Below, piece after piece: positions 1 through 5,420 of a stretch of DNA of 5,560 nt. Each line of letters opens with the position of its first letter. Positions within the stretch are counted from its first letter, which is position 1. Below the pieces are notes generated by a model. It was not told the DNA's origin, ran no database searches, and worked only from the letters and a program-made list of their open reading frames with translations. The position numbers and the translations under genes are program-made. This DNA is from Victivallales bacterium (GTDB lineage Bacteria > Verrucomicrobiota > Lentisphaeria > Oligosphaerales > Oligosphaeraceae): NCBI GenBank assembly GCA_017431185.1, contig JAFRLP010000265.1, positions 1 to 5,560 of the forward strand. Reading direction: 5' to 3'.

Positions 1-129
1 ATTATCGGACCGATCTGCGGAACGATCACAGACAACAAGGGATTTAAGAAACCGATCTTTACCACAGCGCTCGCCATTGGCCTGATCTGCTGCATCTGGC
101 TGGGGTTTGTGGAAGACTGGAAGATGTTC
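1..129 (+). pseudogene. Internal fragment of a multi-pass transporter, MFS-like (partial, cut at about 129)
   Basis: Frame 1 of the plus strand is open from the window edge. It reads as a loop plus a membrane segment: a GPICGT stretch, then TDNKGFKKP, which resembles the MFS motif A loop (G-x-x-x-D-x-x-G-x-K/R-K/R), then a hydrophobic run IFTTALAIGLICCIWLGF and WKMF. The resemblance ends at about codon 43 (base 129). The frame then runs as antisense of the Fic gene to a TAG at 175-177. Only about 43 residues are visible, so the substrate and even the family are uncertain. The gene would begin left of the window. Its 3' part is missing here, replaced by the Fic gene in opposite orientation. 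The assignment rests on my recognition of the motif and the hydrophobic pattern. Confidence 0.5.
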
Positions 130-872
130 CCCTCGGCGTTGTCCTCGTGGTCGCGGATGGCCTGGAGCAGGCGGTAGTACTCTCCCTTGTTGTGGGTGAT
201 GTAGCGGCTCAGGTACAACACTGGCAGGTGCAGCAAATCGTTGGTGACAAGAAGCAGGATGGCGATGATGCGCCCCGTCCTGCCGTTCCCGTCATAGAAG
301 GGGTGTATGCTCTCGAACTGATGGTGGATGACGGCGAGCTTGACCAGCGGATCCCAGTCGCAAAGTTCCGGCGTGTTGATGAACTTCTCCAGAGCAGCCA
401 TATAACGCTCTATCGCCGCCCCGTCTTGCGGCGGCATGTAGATAGTCTCGCCCGCGCCATTCTTCAACGCCGTGCCTGGTACCTTGCGGAAGCCAGCGGT
501 ATTGCCTACCAGCGTCAGCTGGATTTCCTTGATGATGTTGTTGGTCAGGAGCTTGTCCTTGCGCACCAGTGCAAAGCCCCGCTTGATGGCCTCGCGGTAG
601 TTCAGGACCTCCTTGGCGGAGGCGGAGGCAATGATGTCCCGCGCAGAGAGTTCCGCCTTGTAGATGTCATCATGTGTGGTGACGATGTTCTCCACCTCGG
701 AGCTGTCCTTGGCCTCCTGCAAAGCCAGGGTATTGACAAGGATATCCTCGTTTGGAATCGTCTGGGCGACACCCTTCAGTTCCGCCAACTGGCGGTGGCT
801 GGCGTTGAGCTGCTTCAGGATTTTCCTCGTCTCTAGCTCAAATGTAAATGGCAATTCGGGTATTCTATACAT
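1..872 (-). CDS. Fic family protein (class II-like, protein AMPylase), 3' end replaced or truncated
   Basis: Fic enzymes transfer AMP from ATP to hydroxyl side chains of target proteins in the cytoplasm. The N-terminus (about residues 8-90) matches Fic_N and carries SSEVEN at 57-62, fitting the (S/T)xxxE(G/N) inhibitory helix of class II Fic proteins. Its Glu61 would block productive ATP binding. A flap-like ETIYMPPQD lies at 142-150, and the complete catalytic motif HPFYDGNGRTGR at 190-201 includes the catalytic His190. The ATG at 872 overlaps the hsdM stop as TAATG, with GGAGGA seven bases upstream inside the hsdM codons, so translation is probably coupled. Family resemblance ends at about residue 248 (base 129). 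The frame stays open to the window edge, but those residues are antisense of a transporter-like sequence. Relatives usually continue with a W-rich helix and roughly 110-130 more residues, so the product is probably a chimera or a broken gene. The target is unknown. Confidence 0.9.
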   Translation of the reverse strand, partial: MYRIPELPFTFELETRKILKQLNASHRQLAELKGVAQTIPNEDILVNTLALQEAKDSSEVENIVTTHDDIYKAELSARDIIASASAKEVLNYREAIKRGFALVRKDKLLTNNIIKEIQLTLVGNTAGFRKVPGTALKNGAGETIYMPPQDGAAIERYMAALEKFINTPELCDWDPLVKLAVIHHQFESIHPFYDGNGRTGRIIAILLLVTNDLLHLPVLYLSRYITHNKGEYYRLLQAIRDHEDNAEGNIFQSSTNPSQMQQIRPMASAVVKIGFLNPLLSVIVPQIGPI

Positions 873-887
873 TAAACTTCCTCCAAG
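872..887 (-). promoter_or_regulatory. Shine-Dalgarno site of fic inside the hsdM 3' end, with TAATG overlap
   Basis: The last hsdM codons (Leu-Glu-Glu-Val-stop) read TTGGAGGAAGTTTAATG on the minus strand. GGAGGA lies seven bases before the fic ATG, and the stop TAA shares its final A with that ATG. This is a classic arrangement for re-initiation or translational coupling, tying Fic output to completed HsdM synthesis. Confidence 0.8.
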
Positions 888-2431
888 TCGGCGATGATTT
901 CATCAATGGCGGAACGCAGCTCGTTCTGCCGTGCCACGATTTCAGCGATGCGCTGGTTTAACTCCGTAATGTTGACGGCTTCGCGCGTTTCCTCCTGCTC
1001 CACATAGCTGGAGACTGAGATGTTGTAGGAATTGGCGGCGATGTCGGTGTTCTTGACTAGGGCACTAAAGTGCGGCTTGTCCTGCCTGTCAATGAACGCC
1101 TGAAGGATGTGCTCGATGTTTTCAGGCATTAGCTTGTTCTTGTTGCCGACATGCTCGAACTCCTTTGAGGCATCGATGAAGAGCGTGCAGTTGTCCGTCT
1201 TGCTCTTCTTCAGGACGATGATGCAGGTGGCGATGGTCACGCCGAAGAAGAGATTGTCTGGCAGTTGAATGACGGTATCGACAAAGTTGTTGTCGATGAG
1301 GTATTTTCGGATTTTCTGCTCGGCGCCGCCGCGGTAGAGGACACCTGGGAACTCTACGATGGCCGCCGTGCCTGCCGTGGAGAGCCAGGAGAGCATGTGC
1401 ATAGTGAACGCCAAATCCGCCTTGCTCTTTGGCGCGAGAACGCCCGCTGGGGAGAAACGCTGGTCATTGATGAGCAGCGGATTGGCATCGCCGTCCCAGT
1501 GAATGGAGTACGGCGGATTCGAGACGATGGCGTCAAACGGCTCGTCATCCCAATGCTTCGGGTCGGTGAGGGTGTCCCCGTAGGCAATGTCGAACTTTTC
1601 GTAGTTGATGTCATGCAGAAACATATTGATGCGGCATAGGTTGTAGGTGGTCAGGTTTATTTCCTGACCGAAGAAGCCCTGCCGCACCTTGTCCTTGCCA
1701 AGCACCTTGGCGAACTTCAGCAGAAGCGAGCCAGAGCCGCAGGCGGGGTCATAGACCTTGTTCACCTCGGTCTTGCCGACGACCGTGATACGTGCCAGAA
1801 GTTCCGAAACCTCCTGGGGCGTGAAGAACTCCCCGCCTGACTTTCCTGCAGAACTGGCATACATGGTCATCAGGAACTCGTATGCGTCGCCGAAGGTGTC
1901 ATTGACCGTTCCCGAAATCTCCCCCAGCTGAAGATTGCCGATGGCATCAAGGATGCGCACCAGCTTCTCATTGCGCTTGGCGACGGTCGAGCCGAGCTTG
2001 TCGCTGTTCACATTGAGGTCACTGAAAAGTCCCTTGAAATCGTCCTCGCTGGCCGCTCCCTTCGCCGAATTCTCGATGTTCTTGAAAACCGTGTCCAGGG
2101 TGACATTCAGGTTTGCGTCATTCTTGGCACGGGTGCGCACGTTGCAGAATAGTTCGGAAGGCAGAATGAAGAAGCCCTTGTCCTTGACCGTCTCCTCGCG
2201 ACCGAACTCGGCACTGGCATCATCCAATGTCGCATAGTCGAAGGACGGATTTCCAGCTTTGCGTTCGCCATCATTGATGAACTTAACCAAATTCTCTGAA
2301 ATGAAGCGATAGAAGAGCATTCCAAGCACATAGCTCTTGAAATCCCATCCATCGACGCTGCCCCGCAACTCATTGGCTATCTGCCAAATGGTCCGGTGGA
2401 GTTCCGCTCGTTCCTGTTCTTTTGTCGCCAT
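872..2431 (-). CDS. hsdM: Type I restriction-modification system, DNA adenine methyltransferase subunit M (type IC-like)
   Basis: HsdM uses S-adenosylmethionine to methylate adenine N6 at sites chosen by an HsdS subunit, and also forms the core of the restriction complex with HsdR. The 519-residue protein has the length of EcoR124I HsdM and its hallmark segments: RAELHRTIWQIAN and GSVDGWDFK near the N-terminus (HsdM_N, about 8-150), then the N6_Mtase domain (about 165-475). SAM-binding motif I is DPACGSGS at 228-235, catalytic motif IV is NPPY at 305-308, and GEFFTP precedes motif I. The C-terminal 35 residues look like a helical, possibly coiled-coil tail. The start is ATG at 2431 with AGAGG six bases upstream. 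All catalytic motifs are intact. The gene lies 196 nt after the DUF4062 gene and overlaps fic by one base. Neither hsdS nor hsdR is in the window, so specificity cannot be stated. Confidence 0.97.
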   Translation of the reverse strand: MATKEQERAELHRTIWQIANELRGSVDGWDFKSYVLGMLFYRFISENLVKFINDGERKAGNPSFDYATLDDASAEFGREETVKDKGFFILPSELFCNVRTRAKNDANLNVTLDTVFKNIENSAKGAASEDDFKGLFSDLNVNSDKLGSTVAKRNEKLVRILDAIGNLQLGEISGTVNDTFGDAYEFLMTMYASSAGKSGGEFFTPQEVSELLARITVVGKTEVNKVYDPACGSGSLLLKFAKVLGKDKVRQGFFGQEINLTTYNLCRINMFLHDINYEKFDIAYGDTLTDPKHWDDEPFDAIVSNPPYSIHWDGDANPLLINDQRFSPAGVLAPKSKADLAFTMHMLSWLSTAGTAAIVEFPGVLYRGGAEQKIRKYLIDNNFVDTVIQLPDNLFFGVTIATCIIVLKKSKTDNCTLFIDASKEFEHVGNKNKLMPENIEHILQAFIDRQDKPHFSALVKNTDIAANSYNISVSSYVEQEETREAVNITELNQRIAEIVARQNELRSAIDEIIADLEEV

Positions 2432-2627
2432 CGTCAGCCTCTATCACCTATATGGGGATGAATTGAAATCTATTTTCGCTCTGCCTCAGAGTTGCCCAAA
2501 TTTGACGTCCATCTTCTGTCAGACGCTATTTATGCGTAGGATTGCGCATGGAATTGGGTTGCGTTGGAAACCGCTCGTTTTTATCTTCACTCTATCATCC
2601 ATTATGGTATTGTCTCCCCGCACGCTA
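2432..2627 (-). other. Intergenic gap between the DUF4062 gene and hsdM
   Basis: This 196-nt spacer is the only long gap inside the minus-strand block. It is large enough to hold a separate promoter for hsdM and fic, but I see no clear -35/-10 pair. It contains two short inverted repeats: CTCTG-3 nt-CAGAG at 2479-2491 and ATGCG-8 nt-CGCAT at 2532-2549. Neither is followed by a T-run, so neither looks like an intrinsic terminator. A 27-codon minus-strand reading frame (ATG at 2602, TGA at 2519) has a GGGGAG placed too far upstream (11 nt), and I do not call it as a gene. Confidence 0.5.
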
Positions 2628-4334
2628 TCAGGATTGGTTGCTTTCCCTGTCTGGCATAGTCCTGACAATCCAGGTTCTTCCTTTGCCATATCCTTCCTTT
2701 TTTAACAAACCAACTTCCTGAAGCGCGTTCATCGCACTTTGCACACTACTTTCAGCAATTTTGACCCGTGAAGCTATTGCTCTACGTGATATCGTCTTGT
2801 CAGCCGCAAGGCATTCCCAGACATTTGCACAGGTTATACGAAAGTCCTTGCGATAGTTTTTCATTATCACTTCAAAGTCAGGTTTTGGACCGACTTCGGC
2901 GGTTTTGGGACCGACTTCCGAGGCTTTTGGACCGATTTCCGTGGTTTTTGGACCGACTTCGGCGGTTTTTGGACCGACTTCCGCGGTTTTTGGACCGACT
3001 TCTGGCGTTTCTACACCGACTTCCGGCGTTTCCACACCGTCTTCCGTGGCTTTTGGACCGACTTCTGAAGTTTTTGCCTTGACTTCACCTGAAGCAATCG
3101 GGACACGGTTGCCTTGTTCGTCAAACAATGGACGATAGACAGTCACCATAAAGTGCTGCGCATCAATGTCAAAGACGGGAGGTTGAAGTCCCGTGGCCTT
3201 GCAAATGTTGAAGATGTCCACTGTGCCTGTGCCGAGTTCCTCAATGTACTGCACATAGTAAAGCGCGTGTGCGATGATTGGGTTGACAGCGTATGACTGA
3301 TGCTCTTCCGACAGCAGTTCATACTTCATGTTTCTATGCATCGGGCCTGGACTGAAGACCGTCAGGCGGTTCTTGAAAAGTTCAACTTGAACAGTGGCGG
3401 AAGAAGCGTAGTCACGATGAGCGATGCCGTTATTGATCATCTCCGAGACAATCCTCTCATCGATTTCGAAGGTGTCATCCGATTGTGCGCCGAGGGTGTG
3501 CCCCCCGATGCGGAGGTCAAGTTTCTCCTTGATGAATTCGATGGCTTTGTCAGAAATGTCGAAGAGGTTTCCCTCAAACCATTTATATGAGCCGGCAGGT
3601 TTTCTTCGTTCTTTGCCATACCAGAGAACGCACTTGACGCCTGGCGAAGTTGCATAAAGATGGGCGTTGCGTCCAAAGCAAAGCATTGCCGCACGGTTTG
3701 GCACACCGTCAGTCACCATCTTGAGATGCGTCAGCACTTTCTCCGTTGGGGCATCCTCCGCAAACGGGAAACCTCGCTTCACGCGGGCTGTGCGGACAAA
3801 CCAGCGTATCTTTTCCTCATCCAATTCGTCCCATTTCCCGACAGGCTCCTCCTCGTATGAGCGTTCTGCGTATGCAACTTTGTTTTCAGCAAGAAAGCGG
3901 TCAAGGCTTTCCGTGAGAGAGGAAAGCAGTTTGTCCGTTCCGTCAAAACGAACGCGAATCAGTCCAGGCGAGACCTTGCGGAGAAAAGCTTGTTCACGAG
4001 GGTCACGTTCCTTGTCTGATTTTCCTTTGACGAAGATGAAACGCGGGATTCCAAGACGCGTTGCCTCGTCATATTCTGCTTCGGTGGCAGAAGTGCCATC
4101 TAGCATGACGCCGCCATACTCATTGCCAATAAGCCCCACGTATAAGTCACTAACGGCAAGTTCGGAGAGATAGACCTCATCTGTTCGCTTATCTGCTGCT
4201 GGCACATCAACCTCAAAGGCGAAAGTGTCGAAAAACCGTGAAAGTTGCGGATTCGCGGATATGAGTTCCACAATGGCCTTGCGTTCTGCGGAAAACTCGC
4301 GCTGGACACTGCTGATGAAGATGCGATTTTTCAT
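2628..4334 (-). CDS. DUF4062 / COG2865-type ATP-binding protein with heptapeptide repeat linker and C-terminal winged helix
   Basis: This is a 568-residue cytoplasmic protein of mosaic build. Residues 3 to about 100 match DUF4062 (start RIFISSVQREFSAER; DVP, LIGNEYGG), a family linked to signalling and defence proteins. Residues about 170-285 match the middle of COG2865/Schlafen-like regulators (TEKVLTHLKMVTDG, NRAAMLCFG). Residues about 290-400 form a GHKL/HATPase_c_4-like region with EMINNGIAHRDY (298-309) and ELGTGTVDIF (366-375). Nine heptads of the type T-x-E-V-G-P-K lie at about 422-484, then a winged helix (about 500-557). The usual N-terminal AlbA_2 domain is absent, and DUF4062 stands in its place. 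The start is ATG at 4334, with AAAGGAG five bases upstream; the in-frame GTG at 4340 overlaps that site. The gene begins 11 nt after the HTH gene and ends in TGA-TAG. A regulatory or defence role is inferred; no catalytic activity can be asserted. Confidence 0.88.
   Translation of the reverse strand: MKNRIFISSVQREFSAERKAIVELISANPQLSRFFDTFAFEVDVPAADKRTDEVYLSELAVSDLYVGLIGNEYGGVMLDGTSATEAEYDEATRLGIPRFIFVKGKSDKERDPREQAFLRKVSPGLIRVRFDGTDKLLSSLTESLDRFLAENKVAYAERSYEEEPVGKWDELDEEKIRWFVRTARVKRGFPFAEDAPTEKVLTHLKMVTDGVPNRAAMLCFGRNAHLYATSPGVKCVLWYGKERRKPAGSYKWFEGNLFDISDKAIEFIKEKLDLRIGGHTLGAQSDDTFEIDERIVSEMINNGIAHRDYASSATVQVELFKNRLTVFSPGPMHRNMKYELLSEEHQSYAVNPIIAHALYYVQYIEELGTGTVDIFNICKATGLQPPVFDIDAQHFMVTVYRPLFDEQGNRVPIASGEVKAKTSEVGPKATEDGVETPEVGVETPEVGPKTAEVGPKTAEVGPKTTEIGPKASEVGPKTAEVGPKPDFEVIMKNYRKDFRITCANVWECLAADKTISRRAIASRVKIAESSVQSAMNALQEVGLLKKEGYGKGRTWIVRTMPDRESNQS
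2888..3076. repeat. Nine tandem 21-bp coding repeats (heptapeptide T-x-E-V-G-P-K)
   Basis: On the plus strand, nine consecutive units of 21 bp each start with gaccgacttc or a close variant, at 2888, 2909, 2930, 2951, 2972, 2993, 3014, 3035 and 3056. Degenerate partial copies flank the array on both sides. The unit length is a multiple of three, so copy-number change keeps the frame. The units encode variants of TAEVGPK, TSEVGPK, TTEIGPK and TPEVGVE. The three units at 2993-3055 are the most divergent. The array forms the linker between the ATPase-like region and the winged helix. Confidence 0.95.
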
Positions 4335-4346
4335 TGCCACTCCTTT
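4335..4346 (-). promoter_or_regulatory. Ribosome binding site that fixes the DUF4062 gene start
   Basis: The minus strand reads AAAGGAG (4346-4340), a five-base spacer and then ATG at 4334. The longer frame would start at a GTG (4340-4338) that lies partly within this site, so the ATG is preferred. The site overlaps the TGA of the preceding HTH gene (4348-4346), consistent with coupled translation. Confidence 0.75.
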
Positions 4347-4567
4347 CAGCGTTTCTTCCTTGGAGTTTCACCATTGCCATTATGTCCAACGACCCACTCG
4401 TCGATTTCCTGCTGGCTGAACAGCCACTCTTTGCCAATCTTATGGGCGGGCATCCCCTTGTTGCGAATCCACTTGGAAACGGTCTCTGCGGTCACGGAGA
4501 GATAGGTGCAGACATCCCGCATCTTTAAATATCCCTTGATTCTCTTTCCCTCTGTATCGTCTGGCAT
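4346..4567 (-). CDS. Small helix-turn-helix DNA-binding protein, excisionase/HTH_17 type
   Basis: A 73-residue protein. Residues about 12-60 fit the excisionase-like HTH_17 fold: GYLKMRDVCTYLSVTAETVSKWI followed by GMPAHKIGKEWLFSQQEIDEWV, with the typical aromatic-rich wing and terminal W. The tail ends in basic PRKKR. The chosen start is ATG at 4567, with GGAG six bases upstream. A longer in-frame version would need a TTG at 4606 with no ribosome site and would run through the inverted repeat at 4582-4608. It is the first gene of the minus-strand block, 11 nt ahead of the DUF4062 gene, so the two are probably cotranscribed. Proteins of this size and fold act as excisionases or small regulators. 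With no integrase visible, an autoregulator of the locus is the more likely role, but this is inference. Confidence 0.85.
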   Translation of the reverse strand: MPDDTEGKRIKGYLKMRDVCTYLSVTAETVSKWIRNKGMPAHKIGKEWLFSQQEIDEWVVGHNGNGETPRKKR

Positions 4568-4581
4568 GGTCTTCTCCGCAA

Positions 4582-4608
4582 TATTGGACAAAAAACGGTT
4601 TTCCAATA
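4582..4608. promoter_or_regulatory. Candidate operator: inverted repeat TATTGGA-13 nt-TCCAATA
   Basis: Perfect 7-bp arms TATTGGA (4582-4588) and TCCAATA (4602-4608) flank a 13-nt centre. A second small inverted repeat, AAAAC-G-GTTTT (4592-4602), is nested with a centre two bases away. The element lies 15 bases upstream of the HTH gene start, where an autoregulator would bind. Binding is inferred only. Confidence 0.4.
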
Positions 4609-4612
4609 AAAT

Positions 4613-4640
4613 ACTTTACATTTCATTATTTTCCATACAA
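4613..4640 (-). promoter_or_regulatory. Weak candidate promoter of the HTH-DUF4062 operon
   Basis: On the minus strand, TTGTAT (4640-4635), a 16-nt spacer and TAAAGT (4618-4613) form a poor sigma70-like pair, in the A+T-rich region where a promoter is expected. Transcription would start close to the inverted repeat at 4582-4608. The match is 3/6 and 4/6, so confidence is low. Confidence 0.2.
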
Positions 4641-4656
4641 TTCTGGTGTTTTTTCA

Positions 4657-4686
4657 CGATTTAATTCGATTTTCTTCGATATACTT
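4657..4686. repeat. Three imperfect tandem 10-bp repeats, CGATWTNNTT
   Basis: CGATTTAATT (4657-4666), CGATTTTCTT (4667-4676) and CGATATACTT (4677-4686) follow each other directly, close to one helical turn apart, about 90 bp upstream of the HTH gene. The spacing fits cooperative protein binding. The units are short and A+T-rich, so chance is possible. Confidence 0.4.
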
Positions 4687-4926
4687 ACAACAAACCATAC
4701 CTATGATACCTTGAAAATGCAGTCCTCCATTCCTATTTCGAGAAGGCTCTCCATTCATTTCCTGCGGTAATGCAGATTTCGTACTTGATCGCATACTCCG
4801 CTAGAAAAATAATAGGGAATTATATACTTGAGTTTCCCAGAAAGACAAGTGCTTTTCAAAGTACCAAGTCTTCTAGGGCAGGTTTTCTGCAATGCCTCAC
4901 TGGTTGATAACACTTGCTGGTTTTTC

Positions 4927-4965
4927 TGCGCCTTGCCGCTCCGCTTCGCTGCGCGGCACGGCGCA
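4927..4965. repeat. GC-rich inverted repeat, 13-bp arms with one mismatch
   Basis: TGCGCCTTGCCGC (4927-4939) pairs with GCGGCACGGCGCA (4953-4965) at 12 of 13 positions around a 13-nt loop. It stands out sharply from A+T-richer flanks. The T-run lies 5' of it on the plus strand, so it does not have the shape of an intrinsic terminator in either direction. It resembles dispersed REP-like palindromes; copies elsewhere cannot be checked here. Confidence 0.75.
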
Positions 4966-4973
4966 AGGGGATG

Positions 4974-5032
4974 CGGGAAAACTCCTATCCCGTGGGTTTC
5001 GCTCGCGCCGAAGGCGCTCGCTTCACCCACGG
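4974..5032. repeat. Second GC-rich hairpin with an overlapping alternative stem
   Basis: CCGTGGGT (4990-4997) pairs with ACCCACGG (5025-5032), and inside it GCGCC (5005-5009) pairs with GGCGC (5013-5017) around a GAA loop, with internal loops between. An alternative stem, CGGGA (4974-4978) with TCCCG (4988-4992), shares bases 4990-4992 with the first and is therefore mutually exclusive with it. This may be a REP-like partner of the hairpin at 4927-4965 or a structured RNA. Confidence 0.65.
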
Positions 5033-5196
5033 CTATGTTTTTGCCACCGCTAACGCGGCTCATTTCAATCACTGAGGGACTACGGTCTTCTAACCCAATG
5101 GCAGGACACGACTTTTACGCCGCCGTCTGCCTGTTTCACTCCAATTGCGCTTGATGTCCCATTGTTTATCCTCTGTTGTACTTTCATGCACTGTCT

Positions 5197-5362
5197 TCAA
5201 CTAACATAGCAAATTGCATCAGGGGGCACAGCCACCGCGATTGACAGCAGGTTGACAAGAGCACATTTTGCGTTTCCCTCAGTCGGTTTCCAGTAATATG
5301 GGTCGGTATCGTTCCCCAACTGGGGTATGACAGAAGTCAGTATTCTGACGCATTGGGAGGCA
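5197..5362 (-). pseudogene. C-terminal remnant of an unrecognised protein, interrupted by the IS element
   Basis: A minus-strand frame from the IS border to TGA at 5199-5197 encodes about 54 residues with protein-like composition, including DTDPYYWKPTEGNAK and ALVNLLSIAVAV. I do not recognise a family. It has no start of its own outside the IS: the nearest in-frame ATG is inside the terminal inverted repeat. If real, it is the 3' end of a gene whose 5' part lies on the far side of the IS, outside this window. Chance openness is a fair alternative for a frame this short. Confidence 0.3.
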
Positions 5363-5387
5363 TGAAGTGGACCCAATTCTTTGGACA
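5363..5387. repeat. Terminal inverted repeat of the IS3-family element (transposase-downstream end)
   Basis: The bases begin TGAAGTGGACCC and end TTTGGACA, matching the general pattern of IS150-group termini (TG..., a CCC block, ...GGACA). The partner repeat is not in the window. The exact outer edge at 5363 is inferred from the TG start. Confidence 0.65.
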
Positions 5388-5420
5388 AAAGATTAAGTCC
5401 TAGAAGAAATCTTTTGTTGT

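Larger units (their letters stand above)
4687..5196. other. Non-coding stretch with hairpins, no convincing gene
   Basis: About 500 bases without a supportable gene. Reading frames of about 105 codons exist on both strands over 4755-5154, but they arise from stop-poor GC-rich palindromes and show no family resemblance. No tRNA or rRNA was seen. Besides the hairpins listed separately, a CCGC-4 nt-GCGG repeat (5047-5058) and a long-range pairing of CAATGG (5096-5101) with CCATTG (5159-5164) are present. Confidence 0.5.

Noticed and set aside
147..836. Long plus-strand frame of 229 codons
   Set aside because: It is the antisense of the Fic gene; the minus strand shows a complete Fic motif and Fic_N features, while the plus-strand translation matches nothing I recognise.
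2519..2602. 27-codon minus-strand frame in the gap before hsdM
   Set aside because: The ribosome site is 11 nt away, there is no family resemblance, and the length is within chance expectation.
2888..3076. Possible CRISPR array
   Set aside because: The units are directly adjacent 21-bp tandem copies with no unique spacers, and lie inside a coding frame.
2768..3082. Plus-strand frame rich in F-L-D-R-L repeats
   Set aside because: It is the antisense reading of the 21-bp repeats; any frame stays open because the unit is a multiple of three and lacks stops.
4338..4340. GTG start for the DUF4062 gene
   Set aside because: It overlaps the AAAGGAG ribosome site; the ATG at 4334 has correct spacing.
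4604..4606. TTG start for the HTH gene (86 residues)
   Set aside because: It lacks a ribosome site and lies in the inverted repeat; the ATG at 4567 with GGAG at six bases is better and keeps the whole HTH domain.
4921..4965. Intrinsic terminator at the first GC-rich hairpin
   Set aside because: The T-run precedes the stem on the plus strand, which becomes an A-run after the stem on the minus strand, so neither direction gives stem followed by U's.
4755..5154. Overlapping frames of about 105 codons on both strands
   Set aside because: Both are stop-poor because of the GC-rich palindromes; neither has a good ribosome site or recognisable domains.
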